From CADEDV01 sp964596345 (lineage in GTDB: Bacteria; Bacteroidota; Bacteroidia; Chitinophagales; Chitinophagaceae), in assembly GCA_964596345.1 (NCBI GenBank), contig CAZQSZ010000002.1:682001-746000 (forward strand): a stretch of DNA of 64,000 bases. The letters run 5' to 3'. The notes under the pieces were generated by a model. That model did no database searches. It was not told the DNA's origin and saw nothing but the letters and a program-made list of their open reading frames with translations. The number at the start of each line of letters is the position of its first letter. Within the stretch, counting starts at the first letter, position 1. Made by a program: the position numbers and the translations under genes. Below are positions 50,240-58,247 of this stretch, one piece after another.

Positions 50240-50923
50240 ATGGTCAAAAAATATTTTATACTAGCTGTCTGTCTGAATTTATTAAATTCTTGTTTGCATA
50301 AAAAGCAAGAAAAAAGTAAAATTCGCAATGTGTTATCTTTTCACGTAAACAGTAGGTCATCAATTGCTTTTTCTAAAGATTCTGCTTTTGTATTACACGA
50401 ACTAATGGGGTCGACTAATCAAACTCAATATTTGTACAACACCTACTACATTCAGAATACTTACTCATGGAAGGAAGTTGAAAATGAAAAGAGCATCTTA
50501 TTAAAATTTTACAAGTCAGTTATAATAGATAGTAGTAGCTTGAGTTTTTTGACTTCAAATTTAAAGAGACAAAAAATATTTATTTCGGATCTTTCGAAGC
50601 TAGATTTACATTACGATATGGCAGATACTAGCGCAAATAAAAATAAAAGCATAGAGGAATTGGAGTGTGATAAAATACTCCGCTATAAAACTGGCTCATA
50701 TACATATATGATTTGTAAAGGCATGGCTAGAAACCTCACAATGTATAGTTCTTCCAAAAAAAAGGAAACAATTTTCACATTGTTTGAGAGCCCAAGAAGA
50801 GTTGAAAATTTTTTTATTCATAATCTTGTCGGTGATGAGAGAGAAGAGATCATAGTTTTTCTAAGAAGCCCCTTTTCAAGGGATACTGAGGCATTCGATA
50901 TCGAAGTTTACACAATTGAGTAA
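50240..50923 (+). CDS. predicted lipoprotein of unknown function in a cassette-like element
   Basis: A 227-residue protein with a lipoprotein signal: MVKKYFILAVCLNLLNSC ends in a lipobox-like LLNSC, so Cys18 is probably lipidated. The mature part is rich in Lys, Ser and Asn with no family recognised; features include a central SNLKRQKIFISDLSKLDLH and an acidic DEREEIIVFL near the end. It is strongly AT-rich beside the GC-richer rpsA and acyltransferase genes. It sits exactly between the inverted ends at 50145-50198 and 50950-50985, so horizontal acquisition is likely. No transposase or integrase is nearby. Confidence 0.7.
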   Translation: MVKKYFILAVCLNLLNSCLHKKQEKSKIRNVLSFHVNSRSSIAFSKDSAFVLHELMGSTNQTQYLYNTYYIQNTYSWKEVENEKSILLKFYKSVIIDSSSLSFLTSNLKRQKIFISDLSKLDLHYDMADTSANKNKSIEELECDKILRYKTGSYTYMICKGMARNLTMYSSSKKKETIFTLFESPRRVENFFIHNLVGDEREEIIVFLRSPFSRDTEAFDIEVYTIE

Positions 50924-50944
50924 AAAAGGTCTCGGTCTCCCTCC

Positions 50945-51030
50945 CTTTCTTCGCAGCCGAGTCTGGCAAAGCTGACTCGGCGTTAGGTAAATTCCAGGCT
51001 CGCCGTCCAACCGGTAGACTGCTGTAAATT
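50945..51030. repeat. right end of the one-gene element and second direct-repeat copy
   Basis: TTCGCAGCCGAGTC (50950-50963), TGGCAAAGCT, GACTCGGCGTTAGG (50974-50987) form a perfect 8-bp hairpin ending in GTTAGGT, which fits the GTTRRRY core of integron attC sites. The following CGCCGTCCAACCGGTAGA block repeats 50071-50088. Confidence 0.75.
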
Positions 51031-51146
51031 CAAGCAAAAAACGAATAACCGATACCTGGTCTTTTTTTATTCTTCCCCGGTTCATCAGATGATGTCTGTT
51101 TAGTTACAATTCCTTAATTTGCCTTTACATCGTTTGAAAAAATAGC

Positions 51147-51917
51147 ATGAGTTCATTCGCTGACAGGATAAAGCACTTCAAGCCCGTACGCAAGATCGTC
51201 TACTTTATCGTCGGGCTGGCATCCTACCCGGGGCTGGCTATTATCAATAAACTCAAAATATCAGGGACAGAAAATTTAAAGAATTTACCGAAGGAAAAAG
51301 TATTATTCGTCAGCAATCACCAGACCTATTTTGCGGATGTAATTACCTTTTTCCAGATATTCAGTGCGGTGAAATGGGGAAAAATGAACCGGCTGGGTGT
51401 TCCCTATTATTTACTGAATCCTTTTACCCGGGTGAACTATGTGGCTGCTGAAACCACGATGAAGGGAAGCTGGATCAGCCGTTTGTTTTTGCTGGCCGGT
51501 GGACTGACGGTAAAAAGAACATGGAATGAGGGTGCCAAAGAAGTCAGAAAAGGGCTGGACCCATCAGATACCCGTAAGATCAACAGGGCCCTGGAACAAA
51601 ATTGGGTGATTACCTTTCCGCAGGGCACCACGAAGCCATTTGCGCCGGGGAGAAAAGGAACTGCCCTTATCATCAAACAGGTAAAACCCATTGTAATACC
51701 CGTTGTGATCAATGGCTTCTGGCGGGCATTTAATAAGAAAGGGCTGAAATTTAAAAAGAAAGGGTCACTGCTTACGGTAACTTTTAAAGCGCCGTTAACG
51801 ATCGATTATGATGCTTCAACAGAAATAATCACGGCACAATTAATGGATGCTATTGAACAAAGCAAGGAATACATGATGAAGGGGAAACATCACTGGCTCA
51901 CGAAGGATACCTTGTAA
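51147..51917 (+). CDS. PlsC-domain acyltransferase
   Basis: A 256-residue lysophospholipid acyltransferase-like enzyme. NHQTYFAD is the NHx4D catalytic motif and TFPQGTTKPF is the glycerophosphate-binding motif III (EGTR equivalent); IVIPVVINGFWRAF is motif IV. It has one N-terminal hydrophobic helix (IVYFIVGLASYPGLAII) and probably acts on the inner membrane to make phosphatidic acid or a related lipid. It differs from the acyltransferase at 46841-47785 in motif III. It is convergent with the thioesterase gene, 4 bases apart. Confidence 0.87.
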   Translation: MSSFADRIKHFKPVRKIVYFIVGLASYPGLAIINKLKISGTENLKNLPKEKVLFVSNHQTYFADVITFFQIFSAVKWGKMNRLGVPYYLLNPFTRVNYVAAETTMKGSWISRLFLLAGGLTVKRTWNEGAKEVRKGLDPSDTRKINRALEQNWVITFPQGTTKPFAPGRKGTALIIKQVKPIVIPVVINGFWRAFNKKGLKFKKKGSLLTVTFKAPLTIDYDASTEIITAQLMDAIEQSKEYMMKGKHHWLTKDTL

Positions 51918-51921
51918 ATGC

Positions 51922-52437
51922 TCAATCTTTAAAAAACAGTGCCTTTAGTTCAACGGCATCATCTGGCTTCATCTTTCCGCCTAATATCAAACGTAATTGT
52001 CTTCTTCGTAATGCTCCTTCAAATAATTTTTTCTCTTCTTCGGTTTCAGTGACCAGTTGCGGAACAGGCCTGGGCTTTCGGTTGGGATCTAACGCTACGA
52101 ACGTGTAGTATGCTTCGTTGCTCTTGTATTTATATTGCTGGGTAAAATCCTCGCCCCACACTTTCATGTGTACTTCCATAGAAGTATTAAAAGACCGGGT
52201 CACTTTGGCTTCAATGTGCACGGCATTACCCAGTTTGATCGGGTTCTCAAAGGAGATATTGTCTACCGATGCTGTAACTACCGGGGCGTTGCAATGTTTC
52301 TGTGCTGATAATGCCGCTGCAATATCCATCCAGTACATCAGGCGGCCACCCATCAGGTTACCAAATACATTCGTGTCATTCGGTAATACGATCTCCGTCA
52401 TGATAATACGGCTTTCTGCTGCTTTTTTCCCTTCCAT
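51922..52437 (-). CDS. acyl-CoA thioesterase (hotdog, YciA/BACH type)
   Basis: A 171-residue thioesterase. The active-site region is LPNDTNVFGNLMGGRLMYWM (Asn/Asp and Gly-Gly turn of the YciA/ACOT family), followed by DIAAALSAQKHC and the strand NISFENPIKLGNAVHIEAKV. These enzymes hydrolyse a range of acyl-CoAs and form hexamers in the cytoplasm. A charged C-terminal extension (ETEEEKKLFEGALRRRQLR) is common in Bacteroidota members. It is monocistronic on the minus strand. Confidence 0.92.
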   Translation of the reverse strand: MEGKKAAESRIIMTEIVLPNDTNVFGNLMGGRLMYWMDIAAALSAQKHCNAPVVTASVDNISFENPIKLGNAVHIEAKVTRSFNTSMEVHMKVWGEDFTQQYKYKSNEAYYTFVALDPNRKPRPVPQLVTETEEEKKLFEGALRRRQLRLILGGKMKPDDAVELKALFFKD

Positions 52438-52479
52438 AAAACGATTTGTGCAAAGATAGGCAGCCGTGAGCAGTTATAA

Positions 52480-53607
52480 TTAAGCCCGCATCAGTTCTGA
52501 TTTTCGATACGCTGTACTTTTCAGGATGCGTTCGCATTTTTTCCAGAATCCGAAAAACGAATTATAAAAGCCGGTTACTTCCGGGAACATCCAGTCCCTT
52601 GCTTCTTTTTGACCGGGGTAATGCCTAAAGGCCGGATGTTCTTTTGATACAATCGCCGGCACCTTGCTGATAAAAGGAATATCACTTATTTCCCCGGTGA
52701 ATACCTGGATGCCTTCGATATTCTGTGCCAGCGACAGTATGAATTCGATCACTTTGTCACTGACCGGGAATTGTTTAAAATGGGAGGGTTCCAGTAATAG
52801 TATCCTGTTAGCATCAATATCTTTTTTCCAAAGCGGATCCAGGTTGTATGAATTATACAACAGGATTGGAAGCGATGGATCAATGACAGGAGCAGTGTTT
52901 ACAGGTAGCACCGTAGTTAGTTGAATATTTGTAGTGGCTGTTAATTCACCCGGCACATCCATCACCGGCAGTTCCTGGTAAGTTTTATCAAGGTAAGAAT
53001 GGGGTTGCGGGCTGCGGGTATATTTATTGATATTTTCCTGGTTACAGAAATATTGTTTGGACGAAAAACTGCCGGCGACCCACTGCCAGCTGCAGGTGTT
53101 GCTGGCTATATCTCCATCCAGTAAATGGTAATACATCCATTTGGAAGGCATTTCCCAATAGGCTTTCCCGATATTGCAGGCAATGCTGGCAGTGTACATA
53201 CGAAGATGATTATGCATATACCCGGTTTTATACAATTCTGCAATGCCTTTATCAATCGCCTGGATACCGGTTTCTGCATTCAGCAAAGCGGAGGGCATTA
53301 GCCGGTGCCGGGTTCCCGTATGGGTCCGGCGGATATCATCAAATATATCATCCTCCAGCTGTTGCCATACCCGCTGAAAATACTCTCTCCAGGCCAGTTC
53401 CTGGATGAATTTTTCCATTTGTTCCGGGACGAATCCTTTTACCAGCAGGCTTTCTAAAACCTGTTTAGTACTGATCACACCCCTTGAGATATAGGGCGAC
53501 AGGTAGGAAACATGCCCATCAATAAAATTTCTGTCGGTTGCATATTTTACCGGGTCGGTATGATCAAGTTGGGCTAAAATTTCCGGGTAATCGGTTGGAA
53601 AATACAT
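52480..53607 (-). CDS. photolyase/cryptochrome-like FAD-binding protein, possibly domain-permuted
   Basis: A 375-residue protein that begins directly with the helical FAD-binding domain of the photolyase family: SYLSPYISRGVISTKQVLES, FIQELAWREYFQRVWQQLED, TGYMHNHLRMYTASIAC and the hallmark LLDGDIASNTCSWQWVAGSF. The usual N-terminal alpha/beta antenna domain is missing. Instead, about 130 residues at the C-terminus (ILLLEPSHFKQFPVSDKVIE, QVFTGEISDIPF) look like such a domain, suggesting swapped order. It lies near a second photolyase homologue, a DUF2256 protein and a TIGR03643 protein, a neighbourhood known around these flavoproteins. Repair activity is uncertain. Confidence 0.8.
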   Translation of the reverse strand: MYFPTDYPEILAQLDHTDPVKYATDRNFIDGHVSYLSPYISRGVISTKQVLESLLVKGFVPEQMEKFIQELAWREYFQRVWQQLEDDIFDDIRRTHTGTRHRLMPSALLNAETGIQAIDKGIAELYKTGYMHNHLRMYTASIACNIGKAYWEMPSKWMYYHLLDGDIASNTCSWQWVAGSFSSKQYFCNQENINKYTRSPQPHSYLDKTYQELPVMDVPGELTATTNIQLTTVLPVNTAPVIDPSLPILLYNSYNLDPLWKKDIDANRILLLEPSHFKQFPVSDKVIEFILSLAQNIEGIQVFTGEISDIPFISKVPAIVSKEHPAFRHYPGQKEARDWMFPEVTGFYNSFFGFWKKCERILKSTAYRKSELMRA

Positions 53608-53689
53608 TCAGTATACTTTAGATTATCAACAAATCATTGCTGATTTGGTTGTTATACTGATTTACGAAATCATCTTGTTTCAGGATTTT

Positions 53690-53977
53690 ATGGATTGTAT
53701 GTATTATTCTTTAACAAAGCAGCAAATGGACCGGGTTATTGAAATGGCCTGGGAAGACAGAACACCATTTGAAGCAATTGAGATACAGTTTGGGTTAACG
53801 GAGCCGCAGGTGATCCGATTGATGCGTACTGAACTTCTTGAAAACAGTTTTAAACGCTGGCGGAAAAGAGTTTCTGGGCGGAAAACTAAACATCTTAATA
53901 AAAGAAGCGGGGAGGTGGATCGTTTCCGGTGCAGCCGTCAGCGGATCATTTCGATGAACAAAATCAGCAAACGCTAA
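53690..53977 (+). CDS. TIGR03643 family protein
   Basis: A 95-residue basic protein matching the TIGR03643 family pattern: WEDRTPFEAIEIQFGLTEPQ then VIRLMRTELLENSFKRWRKR. The first half is a helix-turn-helix-like segment; the second is very basic (RVSGRKTKHLNKRSGEVDRF). The function is unknown, but the family recurs beside photolyase/cryptochrome genes, as here. The ATG at 53690 is chosen (a second at 53699 is possible); the frame reaches a TTG at 53645. It is convergent with the DUF2256 gene, with a 4-base overlap at the stops. Confidence 0.82.
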   Translation: MDCMYYSLTKQQMDRVIEMAWEDRTPFEAIEIQFGLTEPQVIRLMRTELLENSFKRWRKRVSGRKTKHLNKRSGEVDRFRCSRQRIISMNKISKR

Positions 53978-54123
53978 GTTGTTTTATGTTTATTGCTGCG
54001 GCATTTATCACTGCAATATTTTACATCCACCCAGTTCTTCTCCCATTTTTTTCGCCAGCTGAATGGCCGCTGGCAAACCCCGCAAATCTTTACGGGTAAG
54101 TCAGCTTTTTTTCGTTGCTTCAT
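53974..54123 (-). CDS. DUF2256 family zinc-ribbon-like small protein
   Basis: A 49-residue gene read directly from the minus strand, below usual length cut-offs. The product starts MKQRKKADLPVKICGVCQRP, continues FSWRKKWEKNWVDVKYCSDK and ends CRSNKHKTT. Four Cys in CxxC and CxxxC pairs plus Trp-rich spacing are the DUF2256 signature, so a zinc site is likely. Its start overlaps the end of the photolyase-like gene upstream (23 bases, same strand), implying coupled translation. Its stop overlaps the convergent TIGR03643 stop. The function is unknown; linkage to photolyase/cryptochrome genes is typical. Confidence 0.9.
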   Translation of the reverse strand: MKQRKKADLPVKICGVCQRPFSWRKKWEKNWVDVKYCSDKCRSNKHKTT

Positions 54124-55609
54124 TTTTTAGTGTAGTATCTAACTCTTGTAAAAATCGTTCGGCTGTTTCCAGGTGTTTATTTCTTTTTTCTTTATTCATT
54201 TTATCAAAAGTGCCCACCAGCATTCCCAGTCGCGGGTTTTGTAAAAAGAAATTACGGTGCACATGCATGAAACGCCAGAAAAGGCCATCCCATATTTCCT
54301 GCCAGGGGCCTTTATCCCAGTCGCCCATTTTCAATAAATAATTACTACCGCTGATATAGGGTTTGGTCGTCATCAATCCACCGTCTGCAAATTGTGTCAT
54401 GCCATAAACATTAGGTACCATTACCCAATCATAGCTGTCTATGTACATTTCCATAAACCATTTATACACTTCATCCGGGTCGAATTCGCAAAGCAGCATA
54501 AAATTTCCCATTACCATCAGCCGTTCGATATGGTGCGAATAGCCGGTTTGCAAAACTCTTTTAATAACTGTATCCACCGGGTGAATACCTGTTTTCCCTG
54601 TCCAGAATGAGCTAGGTATCTTCCTGTTGAACTGCCAGTAATTGGTGGTTCTTTGTTTACTGCCTTCCTTTTCGTAAACAATGCGGATAAACTCTCTCCA
54701 GCCCATGACCTGGCGGATAAATCCTTCCAGTGAATTCAACGGGATGTCTTTTTCAGCAGCCATTTGCAGTGCTTTATCAATTACCTGTTGCGGCAGCAGC
54801 AGCCCGGTATTCAGCATGGGTGTAAGTACTGCATGATTAAGAAAAACCTGGTCCTTCAGCATGGCATCTTCATAGATCCCGAATTTGCTGAAGCGATGAA
54901 GCAGGAAATCATCCAGCCATTTTTCTGCAGCGGCATGGGTAACCGGGTAAACAAAACTTTCATTACTCCCATAATTATCCGGGAAATGGGACAGGATATA
55001 TTCTTTGGCTTCTTTCACAAAACGATTTTCGCCGGGTATTTCAATTTCCGGAACTATTTCATTTTTGGGAAATTTCAACCTGTTCTCCGCATCAAACGTC
55101 CATTTGCCGCCCAGTGGTTTTTTTGAAGCATCCAGCAGGATATTTCTTTTCTTTCTTTGCCAGGTGTAGAAATCAGTCTGGAAATACAATTTCTTTTTGG
55201 AAAAAAAATCTTCCACCTCGGAAAGCTGGTTAAGAAACCCGGGATTGGGATACCGTACCAGTTTTATACCAGCTTCCCGGGCTGATATTGCCATTCTTTT
55301 CTCCAGCCAGTTATCAGTGGTATCGGTGTAATGAATTTCTGTAAGGCCGGAAGCAGCCAACCTTGTAATCAGTATGCGTACATCTGACGCAGGAGCCGCA
55401 CTGTCTATATATTCAACCTGTATCTTTTTTTGAGCTAGGTAATTTTCATAATATTTCATGGATGCCCGGTGAAAAACCAATTTCTGCTGGTGAAAAGTGT
55501 ATTGCCGGAAGAAAAGGAATTCCTCCAGGAGATATACAGGTCTTTCCTTGCTGATGGCCGGATGCTTCTTGAATAACTGGTGAGGAAATAGAAATGTGAC
55601 TGCTTTCAT
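54101..55609 (-). CDS. FeS-BCP/PhrB-type photolyase-related protein lacking the cluster cysteines
   Basis: A 502-residue protein of the photolyase/cryptochrome superfamily, in the prokaryotic (6-4)/FeS-BCP branch. The N-terminal domain opens AVTFLFPHQLFKKHP. The FAD domain shows LEGFIRQVMGWREFIRIVYE, TGYSHHIERLMVMGNFMLL, NVYGMTQFADGGLMTTKPYI and SGSNYLLKM. In known FeS-BCPs the next segment carries CxxC and a later Cys for a [4Fe-4S] cluster; here it reads GDWDKGPWQEIWDGLFWRF with no Cys. The whole protein has only one Cys, in FMLLCEFDP. It should bind FAD, but its cluster is probably lost, so it may be a changed repair enzyme or a photosensor. It forms an operon with the overlapping DUF2256 gene. 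Confidence 0.88.
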   Translation of the reverse strand: MKAVTFLFPHQLFKKHPAISKERPVYLLEEFLFFRQYTFHQQKLVFHRASMKYYENYLAQKKIQVEYIDSAAPASDVRILITRLAASGLTEIHYTDTTDNWLEKRMAISAREAGIKLVRYPNPGFLNQLSEVEDFFSKKKLYFQTDFYTWQRKKRNILLDASKKPLGGKWTFDAENRLKFPKNEIVPEIEIPGENRFVKEAKEYILSHFPDNYGSNESFVYPVTHAAAEKWLDDFLLHRFSKFGIYEDAMLKDQVFLNHAVLTPMLNTGLLLPQQVIDKALQMAAEKDIPLNSLEGFIRQVMGWREFIRIVYEKEGSKQRTTNYWQFNRKIPSSFWTGKTGIHPVDTVIKRVLQTGYSHHIERLMVMGNFMLLCEFDPDEVYKWFMEMYIDSYDWVMVPNVYGMTQFADGGLMTTKPYISGSNYLLKMGDWDKGPWQEIWDGLFWRFMHVHRNFFLQNPRLGMLVGTFDKMNKEKRNKHLETAERFLQELDTTLKNEATKKS

Positions 55610-55668
55610 TTTATAGTATGGTTATCCAACAATTCGGGATAAGTTTTGTTGTCAATCAAATTCATTTT

Positions 55669-56385
55669 ATGGAATCGGTAAAAGGAAAAAATATCCTGGT
55701 TGTTGGTGCAACGGGAAGCATCGGGTCACGGACGGCTAAACTACTGGCCGGTAGTGGTGCAAACCTCTTTCTTGCGGGCCGTAACCCCGAAAGACTCGCT
55801 ACGGCGGCTGATCAATCCTCAGTACCGGCGGAAAGAACATTTTCGCTGGATATTTCGAAACCGGAAGAAGTACAGGCATTAAAAGAAAAGTATTTTTCTG
55901 TTTATTCTTCTATCGATATCCTTATCAATGCCGCCGGTGTAGGTATTATCAAAAATATGGAGCAGTTAAGTGAAGTGGATTTTTTGCGGACGCTGAATTA
56001 CAATTTATATGGCCCATTTCTGCTGGTCAAACAATTTTTACCAGCTATGAAGGAAGTGAAAAAGGGGTTGATCATAAATATACCCGGAGTATTGGGAAAA
56101 GTACCGATGGCTGGTGCCGCAGCGTATAGTGCCAGCAAATATGGATTGGTGGGTATGATGCAAAGTATCCGGGAAGAGATCAAAAGGACGGATATCCGGA
56201 TCACTAATCTTTTTATGGGTGGTGTGGATTCTTCGTTTTGGGATACAATTGATCTGCGGGTGCAGCGGGATAAAATGATCCAGGCGGAGGAAGCCGCCAA
56301 AGCGATCTGGTTCCTTTGCCAGCAGCCCGCCAGCGGTGTAGTGAGTGAAATGGTATTACAGCCATTCAATCACCAGGCCATTTGA
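55669..56385 (+). CDS. short-chain dehydrogenase/reductase
   Basis: A 238-residue SDR oxidoreductase. The cofactor loop is LVVGATGSIGSRTAKLLAGS, followed by DILINAAGVGI (NAG-like motif) and the catalytic YSASK (YxxxK) in AAAYSASKYGLVGMMQ. The start at 55669 (MESVKGKN) is preferred: the frame also has an ATG at 55618, but that is only 8 bases from the divergent photolyase gene and leaves no promoter. The substrate is not predictable. It is divergent from the photolyase-like operon. Confidence 0.87.
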   Translation: MESVKGKNILVVGATGSIGSRTAKLLAGSGANLFLAGRNPERLATAADQSSVPAERTFSLDISKPEEVQALKEKYFSVYSSIDILINAAGVGIIKNMEQLSEVDFLRTLNYNLYGPFLLVKQFLPAMKEVKKGLIINIPGVLGKVPMAGAAAYSASKYGLVGMMQSIREEIKRTDIRITNLFMGGVDSSFWDTIDLRVQRDKMIQAEEAAKAIWFLCQQPASGVVSEMVLQPFNHQAI

Positions 56386-56458
56386 TGTACTAAGAGCAGG
56401 CCCTTAAAAATCAAAATCTTTTGCCGGGGCAGTCATTTTATCATCAGGTGCTTTCTAC

Positions 56459-56466
56459 TACCTTTG
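56459..56466 (+). promoter_or_regulatory. -7 box (TACCTTTG) of the proline dehydrogenase gene
   Basis: TACCTTTG fits TAnnTTTG and lies 19 bases before the ATG; no TTTG at the expected upstream spacing. Confidence 0.5.
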
Positions 56467-56485
56467 CCCGGTTAAAAATGCTGCC

Positions 56486-57715
56486 ATGCAAAATCAGACT
56501 CCTATCTCATTTGATAATACTGCTCTCGCTTTTGATTACAAAACAGATCAGCAACTTAAAAAAGCCCGGTTTCTTTTTTCGTTAATGGGCAAGCCCTGGC
56601 TGGTAAAAATGGCCACCAAACTCACTCCCTGGGCTATCAATGCAGGGTTACCGGTAAAGGGATTGATCCGTAAGACCATTTTTACGCAATTTGTAGGTGG
56701 AGAAACCCTGGAGCAAACAGCTACGGTGGCCAAAATGCTTGGCAAATACCATGTCCAGGTAATATTGGATTATGGCGTGGAAGGAAAAGAAGGGGAAGCC
56801 AATTTTGATCATGCCTGCGAAGAATTTATCCGGGTGATCAATTATGCGTCCACGCAACCGAATATTCCTTTTATGAGTGTGAAGGTGACCGGTTTTGCCC
56901 GCTTTGCTTTGCTGGAAAAACTGGATACGCTGATGCATGAAGGGCAGGGTACACTAATGAAACGTTTTTTAAGTGCAGTTGACCTGTTGCCGGCTGCAGA
57001 AAAAGAAGAATGGCACCGGGTAAGGCATCGTGTGATGCGGGTTTGTGAAGCGGCTAAAGAAAAAAATGTGGGAGTACTCATTGATGCAGAAGAAACATGG
57101 ATACAGGACCCCGTAGATGCGGTAACCATCCTGATGATGGATACCTTTAATAAACAAAAATGCGTGGTGTATAATACCCTGCAGCATTACCGTCATGACA
57201 GGCTTCAATTTTTGAAGGACAGTTACGAAGCTGCGGTAGAAAGAAATTTTATTTTAGGTGCCAAACTGGTACGGGGTGCATATATGGAGAATGAACGAAA
57301 AAGGGCCGCAGAAAAAGGATATCCTTCCCCCATACAACCGGATAAGGAAAGCACGGACAAAGATTACAATGCAGGAGTAGCTTTTTGTATTGAACATATT
57401 GACAAGATTGCCCTGATCGTTGCTTCGCATAATGAATACAGTAATTTATACGCCACACAATTACTGCAGCAAAAAGGGTTGCCACTGGATCATCCCCATG
57501 TGCACTGGAGCCAGTTGTTTGGCATGAGTGATAATATCACATTTAACCTGGCGCATGCCGGTTGTGGTGTGAGTAAATACCTTCCTTTCGGGCCCATCAA
57601 AGATGTGATTCCTTACCTGATGCGCCGGGCAGAAGAAAATACTTCCGTAAAGGGGCAGACCGGGAGAGAGCTTGGGCTGATCAGTAAAGAACTGGCCAGG
57701 AGAACGGGTAAGTAA
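56486..57715 (+). CDS. proline dehydrogenase
   Basis: A 409-residue monofunctional FAD enzyme that oxidises proline to pyrroline-5-carboxylate. The TIM-barrel signatures are FILGAKLVRGAYMENERKRA near residue 250, LIVASHN, and the substrate-binding YLMRRAEENTSVKGQTGREL at the C-terminus (Y-x-x-RR-x-x-EN). There is no fused P5C dehydrogenase domain, as in other Bacteroidota. The electron acceptor is expected to be menaquinone at the membrane. It is monocistronic and convergent with the TerB-like gene. Confidence 0.95.
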   Translation: MQNQTPISFDNTALAFDYKTDQQLKKARFLFSLMGKPWLVKMATKLTPWAINAGLPVKGLIRKTIFTQFVGGETLEQTATVAKMLGKYHVQVILDYGVEGKEGEANFDHACEEFIRVINYASTQPNIPFMSVKVTGFARFALLEKLDTLMHEGQGTLMKRFLSAVDLLPAAEKEEWHRVRHRVMRVCEAAKEKNVGVLIDAEETWIQDPVDAVTILMMDTFNKQKCVVYNTLQHYRHDRLQFLKDSYEAAVERNFILGAKLVRGAYMENERKRAAEKGYPSPIQPDKESTDKDYNAGVAFCIEHIDKIALIVASHNEYSNLYATQLLQQKGLPLDHPHVHWSQLFGMSDNITFNLAHAGCGVSKYLPFGPIKDVIPYLMRRAEENTSVKGQTGRELGLISKELARRTGK

Positions 57716-57719
57716 TTCA

Positions 57720-58112
57720 TCAGATACCCATCAGCTCCTTCAGTTTTACCAGGTAGTCCAATTCAAAATGATTGATCTTCCGGGTGCTTTCTGCAATATG
57801 GCGGGCACTGTTGAAGATCCTTCTCCGGGTAATGATATCAATCTGGTCTTTATAATCTTTGAAGAACTGTACAAAGAGTTTGAACGCTTCATCTGCACTG
57901 GTAAACTGTTCTTCCAGGGTATCAAATTCAAACTGTATCAGGAAGGCCCTTTCTGAACCAAAACGGTCGGTGCTTTCATCATAATGCTTCCAGGCAAATT
58001 CTATTTCATCATTCAGGGTCTTTTTTTCTTCGGGCCGGATATGCGTGTCGGCAGCAGCAATAGCATAGAACAAATTTCCCAGCTGGATATATAGTTTCTT
58101 GTTATTGGTCAT
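57720..58112 (-). CDS. TerB-like helical protein
   Basis: A 130-residue all-helical cytoplasmic protein. The first helix pattern LGNLFYAIAAADTHIRPEEK resembles the TerB/tellurite-resistance-like fold, in which an Asp and a later acidic helix (here NHFELDYLVKL) bind metal. No other ter genes are nearby, and the function is unknown. It is convergent with the proline dehydrogenase gene and divergent from thyA by 135 bases. Confidence 0.7.
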   Translation of the reverse strand: MTNNKKLYIQLGNLFYAIAAADTHIRPEEKKTLNDEIEFAWKHYDESTDRFGSERAFLIQFEFDTLEEQFTSADEAFKLFVQFFKDYKDQIDIITRRRIFNSARHIAESTRKINHFELDYLVKLKELMGI

Positions 58113-58247
58113 AGCTCAAAGTACCTATGAAATCCAATATTTTCGCTGATTCTTGTCAACCGGCCTGCTGCATTTTATCAATCCACAGTTTCCCCACAAC
58201 CGTCTATCTATGGTTATACCTGCCCCCTTTCTTCCTAACTTGCAGCC

